Below, piece after piece: positions 20,733 through 35,000 of a stretch of DNA of 64,000 bases (the first letter of the stretch is position 1; each line of letters begins with the position of its first letter). The translations under genes were made by a program, and so were the position numbers. The notes under the pieces were generated by a model, which had not been told where the DNA came from, did no database searches, and saw nothing but the letters and a program-made list of their open reading frames with translations. Where the stretch lies: contig OZ025242.1 in assembly GCA_964019155.1 (NCBI GenBank), positions 91,021,308 to 91,085,307 on the forward strand. The letters run 5' to 3'. The DNA is from Osedax fenrisi (lineage: Eukaryota > Annelida > Polychaeta > Sabellida > Siboglinidae).

Positions 20733-23004
20733 ATGGACGGCTTCGAAAAGATACGAATAGTGGGCAAAGGTAGGCAACATTCTCTTATAACCTCTTGTAA
20801 CCTCTTAATAACCTCTTATAATATCTTATAATATCTTATAATATCTCTTAAAATATCTTAAAATATCTCTTACAATTTTCACGTTCTAATAATATATAGA
20901 CTATTTTATCTCTTTATTTTAAAACCGATTACAATTCTTAATCCTGTTAATATCTCCTTACATCTCATTCGATCTCATCGGATGTTGTCAACCCATCTGT
21001 ACATGTGTTGTAGGTGCCTATGGAATAGCTGTTCTATACCGTAAGAAAGATGATGACAGTCTGGTGATCCTGAAGGAGATCAACCTTCATGACCTTAGTG
21101 CTGCGGAGAGGAACATGGCTCTTAATGAAGTTAGTCTCTTTCTCTCTTTATCTCTCTCACCGCTCTAACCTCAATGTTCTAGCCTAGTTTATGTCAATGT
21201 CACAACAAAGTTTCACCGATGATATTACTGAGGATATCATCATAGATATTATACTTTTGGTGTAGCACTTATTTTTTCACCGACGATATTCTTAACGATT
21301 CAATTTAGAAAAGTTTCTAAATTCACGCGATATCGTCGCGGATAATGACATAAACAAACATTATGATATTACACCAACACCTCCGATCTCTACTATCATT
21401 GGTGTATAAGCACAAATCACGTAATATACAATGCCTACTCATATAATAGTTTATATATAATTAATAAAAGTCGTTCACAATTTATATATATTAATCAAAT
21501 TATAAACATATGATATTTATTTACCAAAGAAAGAAGATTGTATCCGTAAAATAGTTATCTATAATAATGTTATCGTCTAAATTTCTAAATTCATATCACC
21601 GATGATATACTAAGCAATTTTTGGTGTGGCCTTTACTACCCCGTCCCCCCACCCGCAGGTGAATGTATTGGCTATGTTGGATCATCCTAACATTATCAGC
21701 TACTACGATAGTTTCGAAGACGAAGGCACAGTCGTCATAGAGATGGAGTACGCGGATGCAGGGTTCGTATGAAGTCAGGCGTATCTCTGTAAACTGAGAG
21801 AGCATCTTAAAGCTGAGGTCACGCTTAAGGCCACTGTTCGCTATGCAAACACATCCACAGTTGTGAATGTTCACAAACATCTAATATGTTAACAAATTTG
21901 TTCTATACAAAACCGCGATTATTCATTATTAATATTCACAATTTTCTCAAGTGTGGTATCACCTTAATACCCAACCACCGCCGTCATTAGAACTTTGTCC
22001 CAGTTCCTGAGCGTACAAGTGGCTCCCCTGAAAGAGAAAGATATTCTACAAATGTTCCAACAAATGGTGGCAGCGATGAAATACGTTCACCAGCATAATG
22101 TCCTTCATAGGTAACACATTTATTCACCTATTTACTACTCTTAACCATTTCTATTTTGTTAATTATGTATTGATTTATCGAAATTATCACATAATTTACG
22201 CTTTAATATTTTTATATATTCTTGTAAGATTTTTAAAATATAATTTATATAATTAGATAATAATATATAACATATATTGTAACTGATCTACATTTTATTA
22301 AAATAATTTATTAAAAGTTTATTTATTTCTCAACAAATAAATGATCACTTTATTATGTGTATCTAATAATATTATATATATAATAGTATTTTTCTAGTGT
22401 GTTTTTATTAAATTTATAATAATATTTTTAGAGATTTAAAAACACAGAATATATTTCTAACAAAAGAAGGTATAGTGAAAATAGGAGACTTTGGAATATC
22501 CAAGATGATATCAAACACTAACCCTGCCAGCACCGTTCTAGGAACTCCTTTTTATATAAGTCCTGAAATGGTATATAGCTTAGTATAGTGTAGCTTAGTA
22601 TATATATCATTATTATATAATTAGTGCATAAAATGTACATAATATGGTGTATAATAAATATATATGGGATATTTAAACTAAATAAGATATTTAAATCACT
22701 ATTTTTGTTATATAACATTATTATCTTATTTTGATATTATATCTTATTTTTAGTAGATTTGATTTACATTTAAAAGTAATTAGCTACCTCCCTTGAATAT
22801 AATATCGTAATAATGATATAACAATGATGTGATAATGACAAAATAATGACATAACAATGACATAATCACGTTAAGTGTGAGGGTAAGCAGTACAGAGATA
22901 AATCAGACATCTGGGCTCTGGGATGTGTATTGTATGAAATGGCTTGCCAACATAAGACATTCGATGGCTCAAATCTACCCGCAGTTGTCAACAAGATAAT
23001 GAAG
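20733..23004 (+). CDS. NEK9: NEK exons 1-6: kinase domain
   Basis: Residues 1-215. In order: glycine loop GKGAYG, catalytic Lys in VILKE, Glu in ALNEV, HRDLKTQN catalytic loop, DFG with ISK, a TVLGTPFYISPE activation and substrate segment, and DIWALGCVLYEM. All residues needed for phosphotransfer are present, so the kinase should be active. Splice phases are consistent at every junction. An out-of-frame ATG at 20680 opens a 26-codon uORF that overlaps the NEK start and stops at 20758-20760; it would matter only if the transcript begins upstream of it. Confidence 0.92.
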
Positions 23005-26000
23005 GTGGGCTAGTGTAGTCTAATCTGTAGTCTAATCTATAGTATAGTATAGTGTAGTATAGTATAGTGTATAGTATAGTATAGTATAGTGTAGTATAGT
23101 ATAGTATAGTGTAGTGTAGTATAGTATAGTATAGTATAGTGTATAGTATAGTATAGTATAGTATAGTATAGTATAGTGTAGTAGAGTATAGTATAGTATA
23201 GTATAGTATAGTGTAGTGTAGTATATTATAGTATAGTATAGTATAGTATAGTATAGTGTAGTAGAGTATAGTATAGTATAGTATAGTATAGTATATTATA
23301 GTATAGTGTATAGTATAGTATAGTATAGTATAGTATAGTGTAGTGTAGTGTAGTATAGTATAGTGTAGTGTAGTATATTATAGTATAGTATAGTATAGTA
23401 TAGTCTAATCTGTAGTCTAATCTATAGTATAGTATAGTGTAGTATAGTATAGTGTATAGTATAGTATAGTATAGTGTAGTATAGTATAGTATAGTGTAGT
23501 GTAGTATAGTATAGTATAGTATAGTGTATAGTATAGTATAGTATAGTATAGTATAGTATAGTGTAGTAGAGTATAGTATAGTATAGTATAGTATAGTGTA
23601 GTGTAGTATATTATAGTATAGTATAGTATAGTATAGTATAGTGTAGTAGAGTATAGTATAGTATAGTATAGTATAGTATAGTATAGTATAGTATAGTATA
23701 GTATAGTATAGTGTAGTAGAGTATAGTATAGTATAGTATAGTGTAGTAGAGTATAGTATAGTATAGTATAGTGTAGTGTAGTATATTATAGTATAGTGTA
23801 TAGTATAGTATAGTATATTATAGTATAGTATAGTATAGTATAGTATAGTATAGTATAGTATAGTATAGTGTAGTAGAGTATAGTATAGTATAGTATAGTG
23901 TAGTGTAGTAGAGTATAGTATAGTATAGTATAGTATAGTGTAGTGTAGTATAGTATAGTATAGTATAGTATAGTGTAGTAGAGTATAGTATAGTATAGTA
24001 TAGTATAGTGTAGTGTAGTGTAGTGTAGTATAGTATAGTGTAGTAGAGTATAGTATAGTAGAGTATAGTATAGTATAGTATAGTATAGTGTAGTGTAGTG
24101 TAGTGTAGTATATTATAGTATAGTATAGTATAGTATAGTGTAGTGTAGTAGAGTATAGTATAGTATATTATAGTATAGTATAGTATAGTATAGTATAGTA
24201 TAGTATAGAATAGTATAGTGTAGTAGAGTATAGTATAGTATAGTATAGTGTAGTAGAGTATAGTATAGTATAGTATAGTGTAGTGTAGTATATTATAGTA
24301 TAGTGTATAGTATAGTATAGTATATTATAGTATAGTATAGTATAGTATAGTATAGTATAGTATAGTATAGTATAGTGTAGTAGAGTATAGTATAGTATAG
24401 TATAGTGTAGTGTAGTATATTATAGTATAGTGTATAGTATAGTATAGTATATTATAGTATAGTATAGTATAGTATAGTATAGTATAGTATAGTATAGTGT
24501 AGTGTAGTAGAGTATAGTATAGTATATTATAGTATAGTATAGTATAGTATAGTATAGTATAGTATAGTGTAGTAGAGTATAGTATAGTATAGTACAGTAT
24601 AGTATAGTATAGTGTAGTAGAGTATAGTATAGTATAGTATAGTATAGTGTAGTGTAGTATAGTATAGTGTAGTAGAGTATAGTATAGTATAGTATAGTAT
24701 AGTGTAGTGTAGTATAGTATAGTATAGTATAGTATAGTGTAGTAGAGTATAGTATAGTATAGTATAGTATAGTGTAGTGTAGTGTAGTGTAGTATATTAT
24801 AGTATAGTATAGTATAGTATAGTGTAGTGTAGTATAGTATAGTATAGTGTAGTGTAGTAGAGTATAGTATAGTATATTATAGTATAGTATAGTATAGTAT
24901 AGTATAGTATAGTATAGTGTAGTAGAGTATAGTATAGTATAGTATAGTATAGTATAGTGTAGTAGAGTATAGTATAGTATAGTATAGTATAGTATAGTAT
25001 AGTATAGTATAGTATAGTATAGTATAGTATAGTGTAGTAGAGTATAGTATAGTATAGTATAGTGTAGTAGAGTATAGTATAGTATAGTATAGTGTAGTAT
25101 AGTATAGTATAGTATAGTATAGTATAGTATAGTATAGTATAGTATAGTATAGTATAGTGTAGTAGAGTATAGTATAGTATAGTATAGTGTAGTAGAGTAT
25201 AGTATAGTATAGTATAGTGTAGTATAGTATAGTATAGTATAGTATAGTATAGTGTAGTAGAGTATAGTATAGTATAGTATAGTGTAGTAGAGTATAGTAT
25301 AGTATAGTATAGTGTAGTATAGTATAGTATAGTATAGTATAGTATAGTATAGTATAGTATAGTATAGTATAGTATAGTATAGTATAGTATAGTATAGTAT
25401 AGTATAGTATAGTATAGTGTAGTAGAGTATAGTATAGTATAGTATAGTATAGTATAGTATAGTATAGTATAGTGTAGTATATTATAGTATAGTATAGTAT
25501 AGTGTAGTAGAGTATAGTATAGTGTAGTGTAGTATATTATAGTATAGTATAGTATAGTATAGTATAGTATAGTATAGTACAGTATAGTATAGTATAGTAT
25601 AGTATAGTATAGTGTAGTGTAGTATATTATAGTATAGTATAGTATAGTGTAGTAGAGTATAGTATAGTGTAGTGTAGTATATTATAGTATAGTATAGTAT
25701 AGTATAGTATAGTATAGTATAGTATAGTATAGTATAGTATAGTATAGTATAGTATAGTATAGTAGAGTATAGTGTAGTATAGTATAGTATAGTATAGTAT
25801 AGTATAGTATAGTATAGTGTAGTGTAGTAGAGTATAGTATAGTATAGTATAGTGTAGTAGAGTATAGTATAGTATAGTATAGTGTAGTATAGTATAGTAT
25901 AGTATAGTATAGTATAGTGTAGTAGAGTATAGTATAGTATAGTATAGTGTAGTAGAGTATAGTATAGTATAGTATAGTGTAGTATAGTATAGTATAGTAT

Positions 26001-29000
26001 AGTATAGTATAGTGTAGTATAGTATAGTATAGTATAGTATAGTATAGTATAGTATAGTATAGTGTAGTAGAGTATAGTATAGTGTAGTGTAGTATATTAT
26101 AGTATAGTATAGTATAGTATAGTATAGTATAGTATAGTACAGTATAGTATAGTATAGTATAGTATAGTATAGTGTAGTGTAGTATATTATAGTATAGTAT
26201 AGTATAGTGTAGTAGAGTATAGTATAGTGTAGTGTAGTATATTATAGTATAGTATAGTATAGTATAGTATAGTATAGTATAGTATAGTATAGTATAGTAT
26301 AGTATAGTATAGTATAGTAGAGTATAGTGTAGTATAGTATAGTATAGTATAGTATAGTATAGTATAGTATAGTGTAGTGTAGTAGAGTATAGTATAGTAT
26401 AGTATAGTGTAGTTTAGTATAGTATAGTATAGTATAGTATAGTATAGTATAGTATAGTGTAGTGTAGTATATTATAGTATAGTATAGTATAGTGTAGTAG
26501 AGTATAGTATAGTGTAGTGTAGTATATTATAGTATAGTATAGTATAGTATAGTACAGTATAGTATAGTATAGTGTAGTAGAGTATAGTATAGTATAGTAT
26601 AGTATAGTGTAGTGTAGTATATTATAGTATAGTATAGTATAGTGTAGTAGAGTATAGTATAGTATAGTATATTATAGTATAGTATAGTGTAGTATAGTAT
26701 AGTGTAGTATATTATAGTGTAGTATAGTATAGTATAGTATAGTATAGTATAGTATAGTATAGTATAGTGTAGTGTAGTATATTATAGTATAGTATAGTAT
26801 AGTATAGTATAGTATAGTATAGTATAGTGTAGTGTAGTATATTATAGTATAGTATAGTATAGTGTAGTAGAGTATAGTATAGTATAGTATATTATAGTAT
26901 AGTATAGTGTAGTATAGTATAGTATAGTATAGTATAGTATAGTATAGTATAGTGTAGTAGAGTATAGTATAGTATAGTATAGTATAGTATAGTATAGTGT
27001 AGTATAGTATAGTATAGTATAGTATAGTATAGTATAGTATAGTGTAGTAGAGTATAGTATAGTATAGTATAGTATAGTGTAGTTTAGTATAGTATAGTAT
27101 AGTATAGTATAGTATAGTATAGTATAGTATAGTATAGTATAGTATAGTATAGTATAGTATAGTATAGTGTATAGTATAGTATAGTATAGTATAGTGTAGT
27201 ATAGTATAGTATAGTGTAGTGTAGTATATTATAGTATAGTATAGTATAGTATAGTATAGTATAGTATAGTATAGTATAGTGTAGTATAGTATAGTGTAGT
27301 ATAGTATAGTATAGTATAGTGTAGTATAGTATATTATAGTATAGTATAGTATAGTATAGTGTAGTGTAGTATATTATAGTATAGTATAGTGTAGTGTAGT
27401 ATAGTATAGTATAGTATAGTATAGTATAGTGTAGTATAGTATATTATAGTGTAGTAGAGTATAGTATAGTATAGTATAGTATAGTGTAGTAGAGTATAGT
27501 GTGGTAGAGTACAGTATAGTATAGTATAGTATAGTATATTATAGTATAGTATAGTATAGTATAGTATAGTATAGTATAGTATAGTATAGTGTAGTAGAGT
27601 ATAGTATAGTATAGTATAGTATATAGTATAGTATAGTATAGTATAGTATAGTGTAGTAGAGTATAGTATAGTATAGTATAGTATAGTATAGTATAGTGTA
27701 GTAGAGTACAGTATAGTATAGTATAGTATAGTATAGTGTAGTGTAGTATATTATAGTATAGTACAGTATAGTATAGTATAGTGTAGTAGAGTATAGTATA
27801 GTATAGTATAGTATAGTGTAGTGTAGTATATTATAGTATAGTATAGTATAGTGTAGTAGAGTATAGTATAGTGTAGTGTAGTATATTATAGTATAGTATA
27901 GTATAGTATAGTATAGTGTAGTAGAGTATAGTATAGTATAGTATAGTGTAGTATAGTATAGTATAGTATAGTATAGTGTAGTAGAGTATAGTGTGGTAGA
28001 GTACAGTATAGTATAGTATAGTATAGTATAGTATAGTATAGTATAGTATAGTATAGTATAGTATAGTGTAGTAGAGTATAGTATAGTATAGTGTAGTGTA
28101 GTATATTATAGTATAGTATAGTATAGTGTAGTAGAGTATAGTATAGTGTAGTGTAGTATATTATAGTATAGTATAGTATAGTATAGTATAGTGTAGTAGA
28201 GTATAGTATAGTATAGTATAGTATAGTGTATAGTATAGTATAGTATATTATAGTATAGTATAGTATAGTATAGTATAGTATAGTATAGTATAGTATAGTG
28301 TAGTGTAGTATATTATAGTATAGTGTATAGTATAGTATATTATAGTATAGTATAGTATAGTATAGTATAGTGTAGTAGAGTATAGTATAGTATAGTATAG
28401 TATAGTGTAGTTTAGTATAGTATAGTATAGTATAGTATAGTATAGTATAGTATAGTATAGTATAGTATAGTATAGTATAGTACAGTATAGTATAGTATAG
28501 TGTAGTAGAGTATAGTATAGTATAGTATAGTATAGTATAGTATAGTGTAGTGTAGTATAGTATAGTGTAGTGTAGTATATTATAGTATAGTGTATAGTAT
28601 AGTATAGTATATTATAGTATAGTATAGTATAGTATAGTATAGTATAGTATAGTATAGTGTAGTAGAGTATAGTATAGTGTAGTGTAGTATATTATAGTAT
28701 AGTATAGTATAGTATAGTATAGTGTAGTAGAGTATAGTATAGTATAGTATAGTGTAGTATATTATAGTATAGTATAGTATAGTGTAGTATAGTATAGTAT
28801 AGTATAGTATAGTGTAGTATATTATAGTATAGTAGAGTATAGTGTAGTATAGTATAGTATAGTATAGTATAGTATAGTATAGTATAGTGTAGTGTAGTAG
28901 AGTATAGTATAGTATAGTATAGTATAGTGTAGTTTAGTATAGTATAGTATAGTATAGTATAGTATAGTATAGTGTAGTGTAGTATATTATAGTATAGTAT

Positions 29001-32000
29001 AGTATAGTGTAGTAGAGTATAGTATAGTGTAGTGTAGTATAGTACAGTATAGTATAGTATAGTGTAGTAGAGTATAGTATAGTATAGTATAGTATAGTGT
29101 AGTGTAGTATATTATAGTATAGTATAGTATAGTGTAGTAGAGTATAGTATAGTGTAGTGTAGTATATTATAGTATAGTATAGTATAGTATAGTATAGTGT
29201 AGTAGAGTATAGTATAGTATAGTATAGTATAGTATAGTATAGTATAGTATAGTATAGTATAGTATAGTATAGTATAGTATAGTGTAGTAGAGTATAGTAT
29301 AGTATAGTATAGTATAGTATAGTATAGTGTAGTGTAGTATAGTATAGTGTAGTGTAGTATATTATAGTATAGTGTATAGTATAGTATAGTATATTATAGT
29401 ATAGTATAGTATAGTATAGTATAGTATAGTATAGTATAGTGTAGTAGAGTATAGTATAGTGTAGTGTAGTATATTATAGTATAGTATAGTATAGTATAGT
29501 ATAGTGTAGTAGAGTATAGTATAGTATAGTATAGTGTAGTATATTATAGTATAGTATAGTATAGTGTAGTATAGTATAGTATAGTATAGTATAGTGTAGT
29601 ATATTATAGTATAGTAGAGTATAGTGTAGTATAGTATAGTATAGTATAGTATAGTATAGTATAGTATAGTGTAGTGTAGTAGAGTATAGTATAGTATAGT
29701 ATAGTATAGTGTAGTTTAGTATAGTATAGTATAGTATAGTATAGTATAGTATAGTGTAGTGTAGTATATTATAGTATAGTATAGTATAGTGTAGTAGAGT
29801 ATAGTATAGTGTAGTGTAGTATATTATAGTATAGTATAGTATAGTATAGTATAGTGTAGTAGAGTATAGTATAGTATAGTATAGTGTAGTATATTATAGT
29901 ATAGTATAGTATAGTGTAGTATAGTATAGTATAGTATAGTATAGTATAGTATAGTATAGTGTAGTTTAGTATAGTATAGTATAGTATAGTATAGTATAGT
30001 ATAGTATAGTATAGTATAGTATAGTATAGTATAGTATAGTATAGTATAGTATAGTATAGTATAGTATAGTATAGTATAGTATAGTGTAGTGTAGTATATT
30101 ATAGTATAGTGTATAGTATAGTATAGTATATTATAGTATAGTATAGTATAGTATAGTATAGTGTAGTAGAGTATAGTATAGTATAGTATAGTATAGTGTA
30201 GTTTAGTATAGTATAGTATAGTATAGTATAGTATAGTATAGTATAGTATAGTATAGTATAGTACAGTATAGTATAGTATAGTGTAGTAGAGTATAGTATA
30301 GTATAGTATAGTATAGTATAGTATAGTGTAGTGTAGTATAGTATAGTGTAGTGTAGTATATTATAGTATAGTGTATAGTATAGTATAGTATATTATAGTA
30401 TAGTATAGTATAGTATAGTATAGTATAGTATAGTATAGTGTAGTAGAGTATAGTATAGTGTAGTGTAGTATATTATAGTATAGTATAGTATAGTATAGTA
30501 TAGTGTAGTAGAGTATAGTATAGTATAGTATAGTGTAGTATATTATAGTATAGTATAGTATAGTGTAGTATAGTATAGTATAGTATAGTATAGTGTAGTA
30601 TAGTATAGTATAGTATAGTATAGTGTAGTATATTATAGTATAGTAGAGTATAGTGTAGTATAGTATAGTATAGTATAGTATAGTATAGTATAGTATAGTG
30701 TAGTGTAGTAGAGTATAGTATAGTATAGTATAGTATAGTGTAGTTTAGTATAGTATAGTATAGTATAGTATAGTATAGTATAGTGTAGTGTAGTATATTA
30801 TAGTATAGTATAGTATAGTGTAGTAGAGTATAGTATAGTGTAGTGTAGTATATTATAGTATAGTATAGTATAGTATAGTATAGTGTAGTAGAGTATAGTA
30901 TAGTATAGTATAGTGTAGTATATTATAGTATAGTATAGTATAGTGTAGTATAGTATAGTATAGTATAGTATAGTATAGTATAGTATAGTGTAGTTTAGTA
31001 TAGTATAGTATAGTATAGTATAGTATAGTATAGTATAGTATAGTATAGTATAGTATAGTATAGTATAGTATAGTGTATAGTATAGTATAGTATAGTATAG
31101 TATATAGTGTAGAGTATAGTATAGTATAGTATAGTATAGTGTAGTATAGTATAGTATAGTATGTAGTATATTATAGTATAGTATAGTATAGTATAGTGTA
31201 GTATAGTATAGTATAGTAATAGTATAGTATAGTATAGTATAGTAGTAGTATAGTATAGTATAGTATAGTATAGTATAGTATAGTATAGTATAGTATAGTA
31301 TAGTATAGTATAGTATAGTATAGTATAGTTAGTATAGTATAGTATAGTATAGTATATATAGTATAGTATAGTATAGTATAGTTAGTATAGTATAGTATAG
31401 TATAGTATAGTATAGTTATAGTATAGTATAGTATAGTATAGTATAGTATATATAGTATAGTATAGTATAGTATAGTATAGTATAGTGTAGTATAGTATAG
31501 TATAGTATAGTATAGTATAGTATAGTATAGTATAGTATAGTATAGTATAGTATAGTATAGTATAGTGTAGTATATTGTAGTATAGTATAGTATAGTATAG
31601 TATAGTATAGTAGTATAGTATAGTATAGTATAGTATAGTATAGTGTAGTTAGTATAGTATAGTATAGTATAGTATAGTATAGTAGTAGTATAGTATAGTA
31701 TAGTATAGTATAGTATAGTATAGTATAGTATAGTATAGTATAGTATAGTAGTATAGTATAGTATAGTATAGTATAGTTATAGTATAGTATAGTAGTAGTA
31801 TAGTATAGTATAGTATAGTGTAGTATAGTATAGTAGTAGTATAGTATAGTATAGTATAGTATTAGTATAGTGTAGTATAGTATAGTAAGTATAGTATAGT
31901 ATAGTAGTAGTAGAGTATAGTATAGTGTAGTGTAGTATATTATAGTATAGTATAGTATAGTATAGTATAGTATAGTATAGTAGTATAGTATAGTATAGTA

Positions 32001-35000
32001 TAGTATAGTATAGTATAGTAAGTATAGTATAGTATAGTATAGTATAGTATAGTGTAGTGTAGTATATTATAGTATAGTATAGTATAGTGTAGTAGAGTAT
32101 AGTATAGTGTAGTGTAGTATATTATAGTATAGTATCAGTATAGTATAGTATAGTATAGTATAGTATAGTATAGTATAGTATAGTATAGTATAGTATAGTA
32201 TAGTATAGTATAGTGTAGTATAGTATAGTATAGTATAGTATAGTATAGTATAGTATAGTGTAGTGTAGTAGAGTATAGTATAGTATAGTATAGTGTAGTA
32301 GAGTATAGTATAGTATAGTATAGTGTAGTATAGTATAGTATAGTATAGTATAGTATAGTGTAGTAGAGTATAGTATAGTATAGTATAGTGTAGTAGAGTA
32401 TAGTATAGTATAGTATAGTGTAGTATAGTATAGTATAGTATAGTATAGTATAGTGTAGTATAGTATAGTATAGTATAGTATAGTATAGTATAGTATAGTA
32501 TAGTGTAGTAGAGTATAGTATAGTGTAGTGTAGTATAGTATAGTATAGTATAGTATAGTATAGTATATAGTATAGTATAGTATAGTATTAGTATAGTATA
32601 GTATAGTGTAGTGTAGTATAGTATAGTATAGTATAGTATAGTGTAGTAGAGTATAGTATAGTAGTGTAGTATATATAGTATAGTATAGTATAGTATAGTA
32701 TAGTATAGTATAGTATAGTATAGTATAGTATAGTATAGTATAGTATAGTAGAGTATAGTGTAGTATAGTATAGTATAGTATAGTATAGTATAGTATAGTA
32801 TAGTAGTAGTGTAGTAGAGTATAGTATAGTATAGTATAGTGTAGTTTAGTATAGTATAGTATAGTATAGTATAGTATAGTATAGTATAGTGTAGTGTAGT
32901 ATATTATAGTATAGTATAGTATAGTGTAGTAGAGTATAGTATAGTGTAGTGTAGTATATTATAGTATAGTATAGTATAGTATAGTACAGTATAGTATAGT
33001 ATAGTGTAGTAGAGTATAGTATAGTATAGTATAGTATAGTGTAGTGTAGTATATTATAGTATAGTATAGTATAGTGTAGTAAGTATAGTATAGTATAGTA
33101 TATTATAGTATAGTAGTGTAGTATAGTATAGTATAGTATATTATAGTGTAGTAAGTATAGTATAGTATAGTATAGTATAGTATAGTATAGTATAGTGTAG
33201 TGTAGTATATTATAGTATAGTATAGTATAGTATAGTATAGTATAGTATAGTATAGTGTAGTGTAGTATATTATAGTATAGTATAGTATAGTGTAGTAGAG
33301 TATAGTATAGTATAGTATATTATAGTATAGTATAGTGTAGTATAGTATATAGTATAGTATAGTATAGTATAGTATAGTGTAGAGTATAGTATAGTATAGT
33401 ATAGTATAGTATAGTATAGTGTAGTATAGTATAGTATAGTATAGTATAGTATAGTATAGTATAGTGTAGTAGAGTATAGTATAGTATAGTATAGTATAGT
33501 GTAGTTTAGTATAGTATAGTATAGTATAAGTATAGTATAGTATAGTATAGTATAGTATAGTATAGTATAGTATAGTATAGTATAGTGTATAGTATAGTAT
33601 AGTATAGTATAGTGTAGTATAGTATAGTATAGTATAGTGTAGTATATAGTATTGTATAGTATAGTATAGTATAGTATAGTATAGTATAGTATAGTGTAGT
33701 ATAGTATAGTGTAGTAGTATAGTATAGTATAGTGTAGTATAGTATATTATAGTATAGTATAGTATAGTATAGTGTAGTGTAGTATAGTATAGTATAGTAT
33801 AGTGTAGTGTAGTATAGTATAGTATAGTATAGTATAGTATAGTGTAGTATAGTATATTATAGTGTAGTAGAGTATAGTATAGTATAGTATAGTATAGTGT
33901 AGTAGAGTATAGTGTGGTAGAGTACAGTATAGTATAGTATAGTATAGTATATTATAGTATAGTATAGTATAGTATAGTATAGTATAGTATAGTATAGTAT
34001 AGTGTAGTAGAGTATAGTATAGTATAGTATAGTATATAGTAAGTATAGTATAGTATAGTATAGTATAGTGTAGTAGAGTATAGTATAGTATAGTATAGTA
34101 TAGTATAGTATAGTGTAGTAGAGTGCAGTATAGTATAGTATAGTATAGTATAGTGTAGTGTATATTATAGTATAGTACAGTATAGTATAGTATAGTGTAG
34201 TAGAGTATAGTATAGTATAGTATAGTATAGTGTAGTGTAGTATATTATAGTATAGTATAGTATAGTGTAGTAGAGTATAGTATAGTGTAGTGTAGTATAT
34301 TATAGTATAGTATAGTATAGTATAGTATAGTGTAGTAGAGTATAGTATAGTATAGTATAGTGTAGTATAGTATAGTATAGTATAGTATAGTGTAGTAGAG
34401 TATAGTGTGGTAGAGTACAGTATAGTATAGTATAGTATAGTATAGTATAGTATAGTATAGTATAGTATAGTATAGTATAGTGTAGTAGAGTATAGTATAG
34501 TATAGTGTAGTGTAGTATATTATAGTATAGTATAGTATAGTGTAGTAGAGTATAGTATAGTGTAGTGTAGTATATTATAGTATAGTATAGTATAGTATAG
34601 TATAGTGTAGTAGAGTATAGTATAGTATAGTATAGTATAGTGTATAGTATAGTATAGTATATTATAGTATAGTATAGTATAGTATAGTATAGTATAGTAT
34701 AGTATAGTATAGTGTAGTGTAGTATATTATAGTATAGTGTATAGTATAGTATATTATAGTATAGTATAGTATAGTATAGTATAGTAGTAGTATAGTATAG
34801 TATAGTATAGTATAGTGTAGTTTAGTATAGTATAGTATAGTATAGTATAGTATAGTATAGTATAGTATAGTATAGTATAGTATAGTATAGTACAGTATAG
34901 TATAGTATAGTGTAGTAGAGTATAGTATAGTATAGTATAGTATAGTATAGTATAGTGTAGTGTAGTATAGTATAGTGTAGTGTAGTATATTATAGTATAG

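Noticed and set aside
21596..21880. 94-residue minus-strand frame
   Set aside because: Antisense of NEK exon 3, which has strong kinase motifs on the plus strand.
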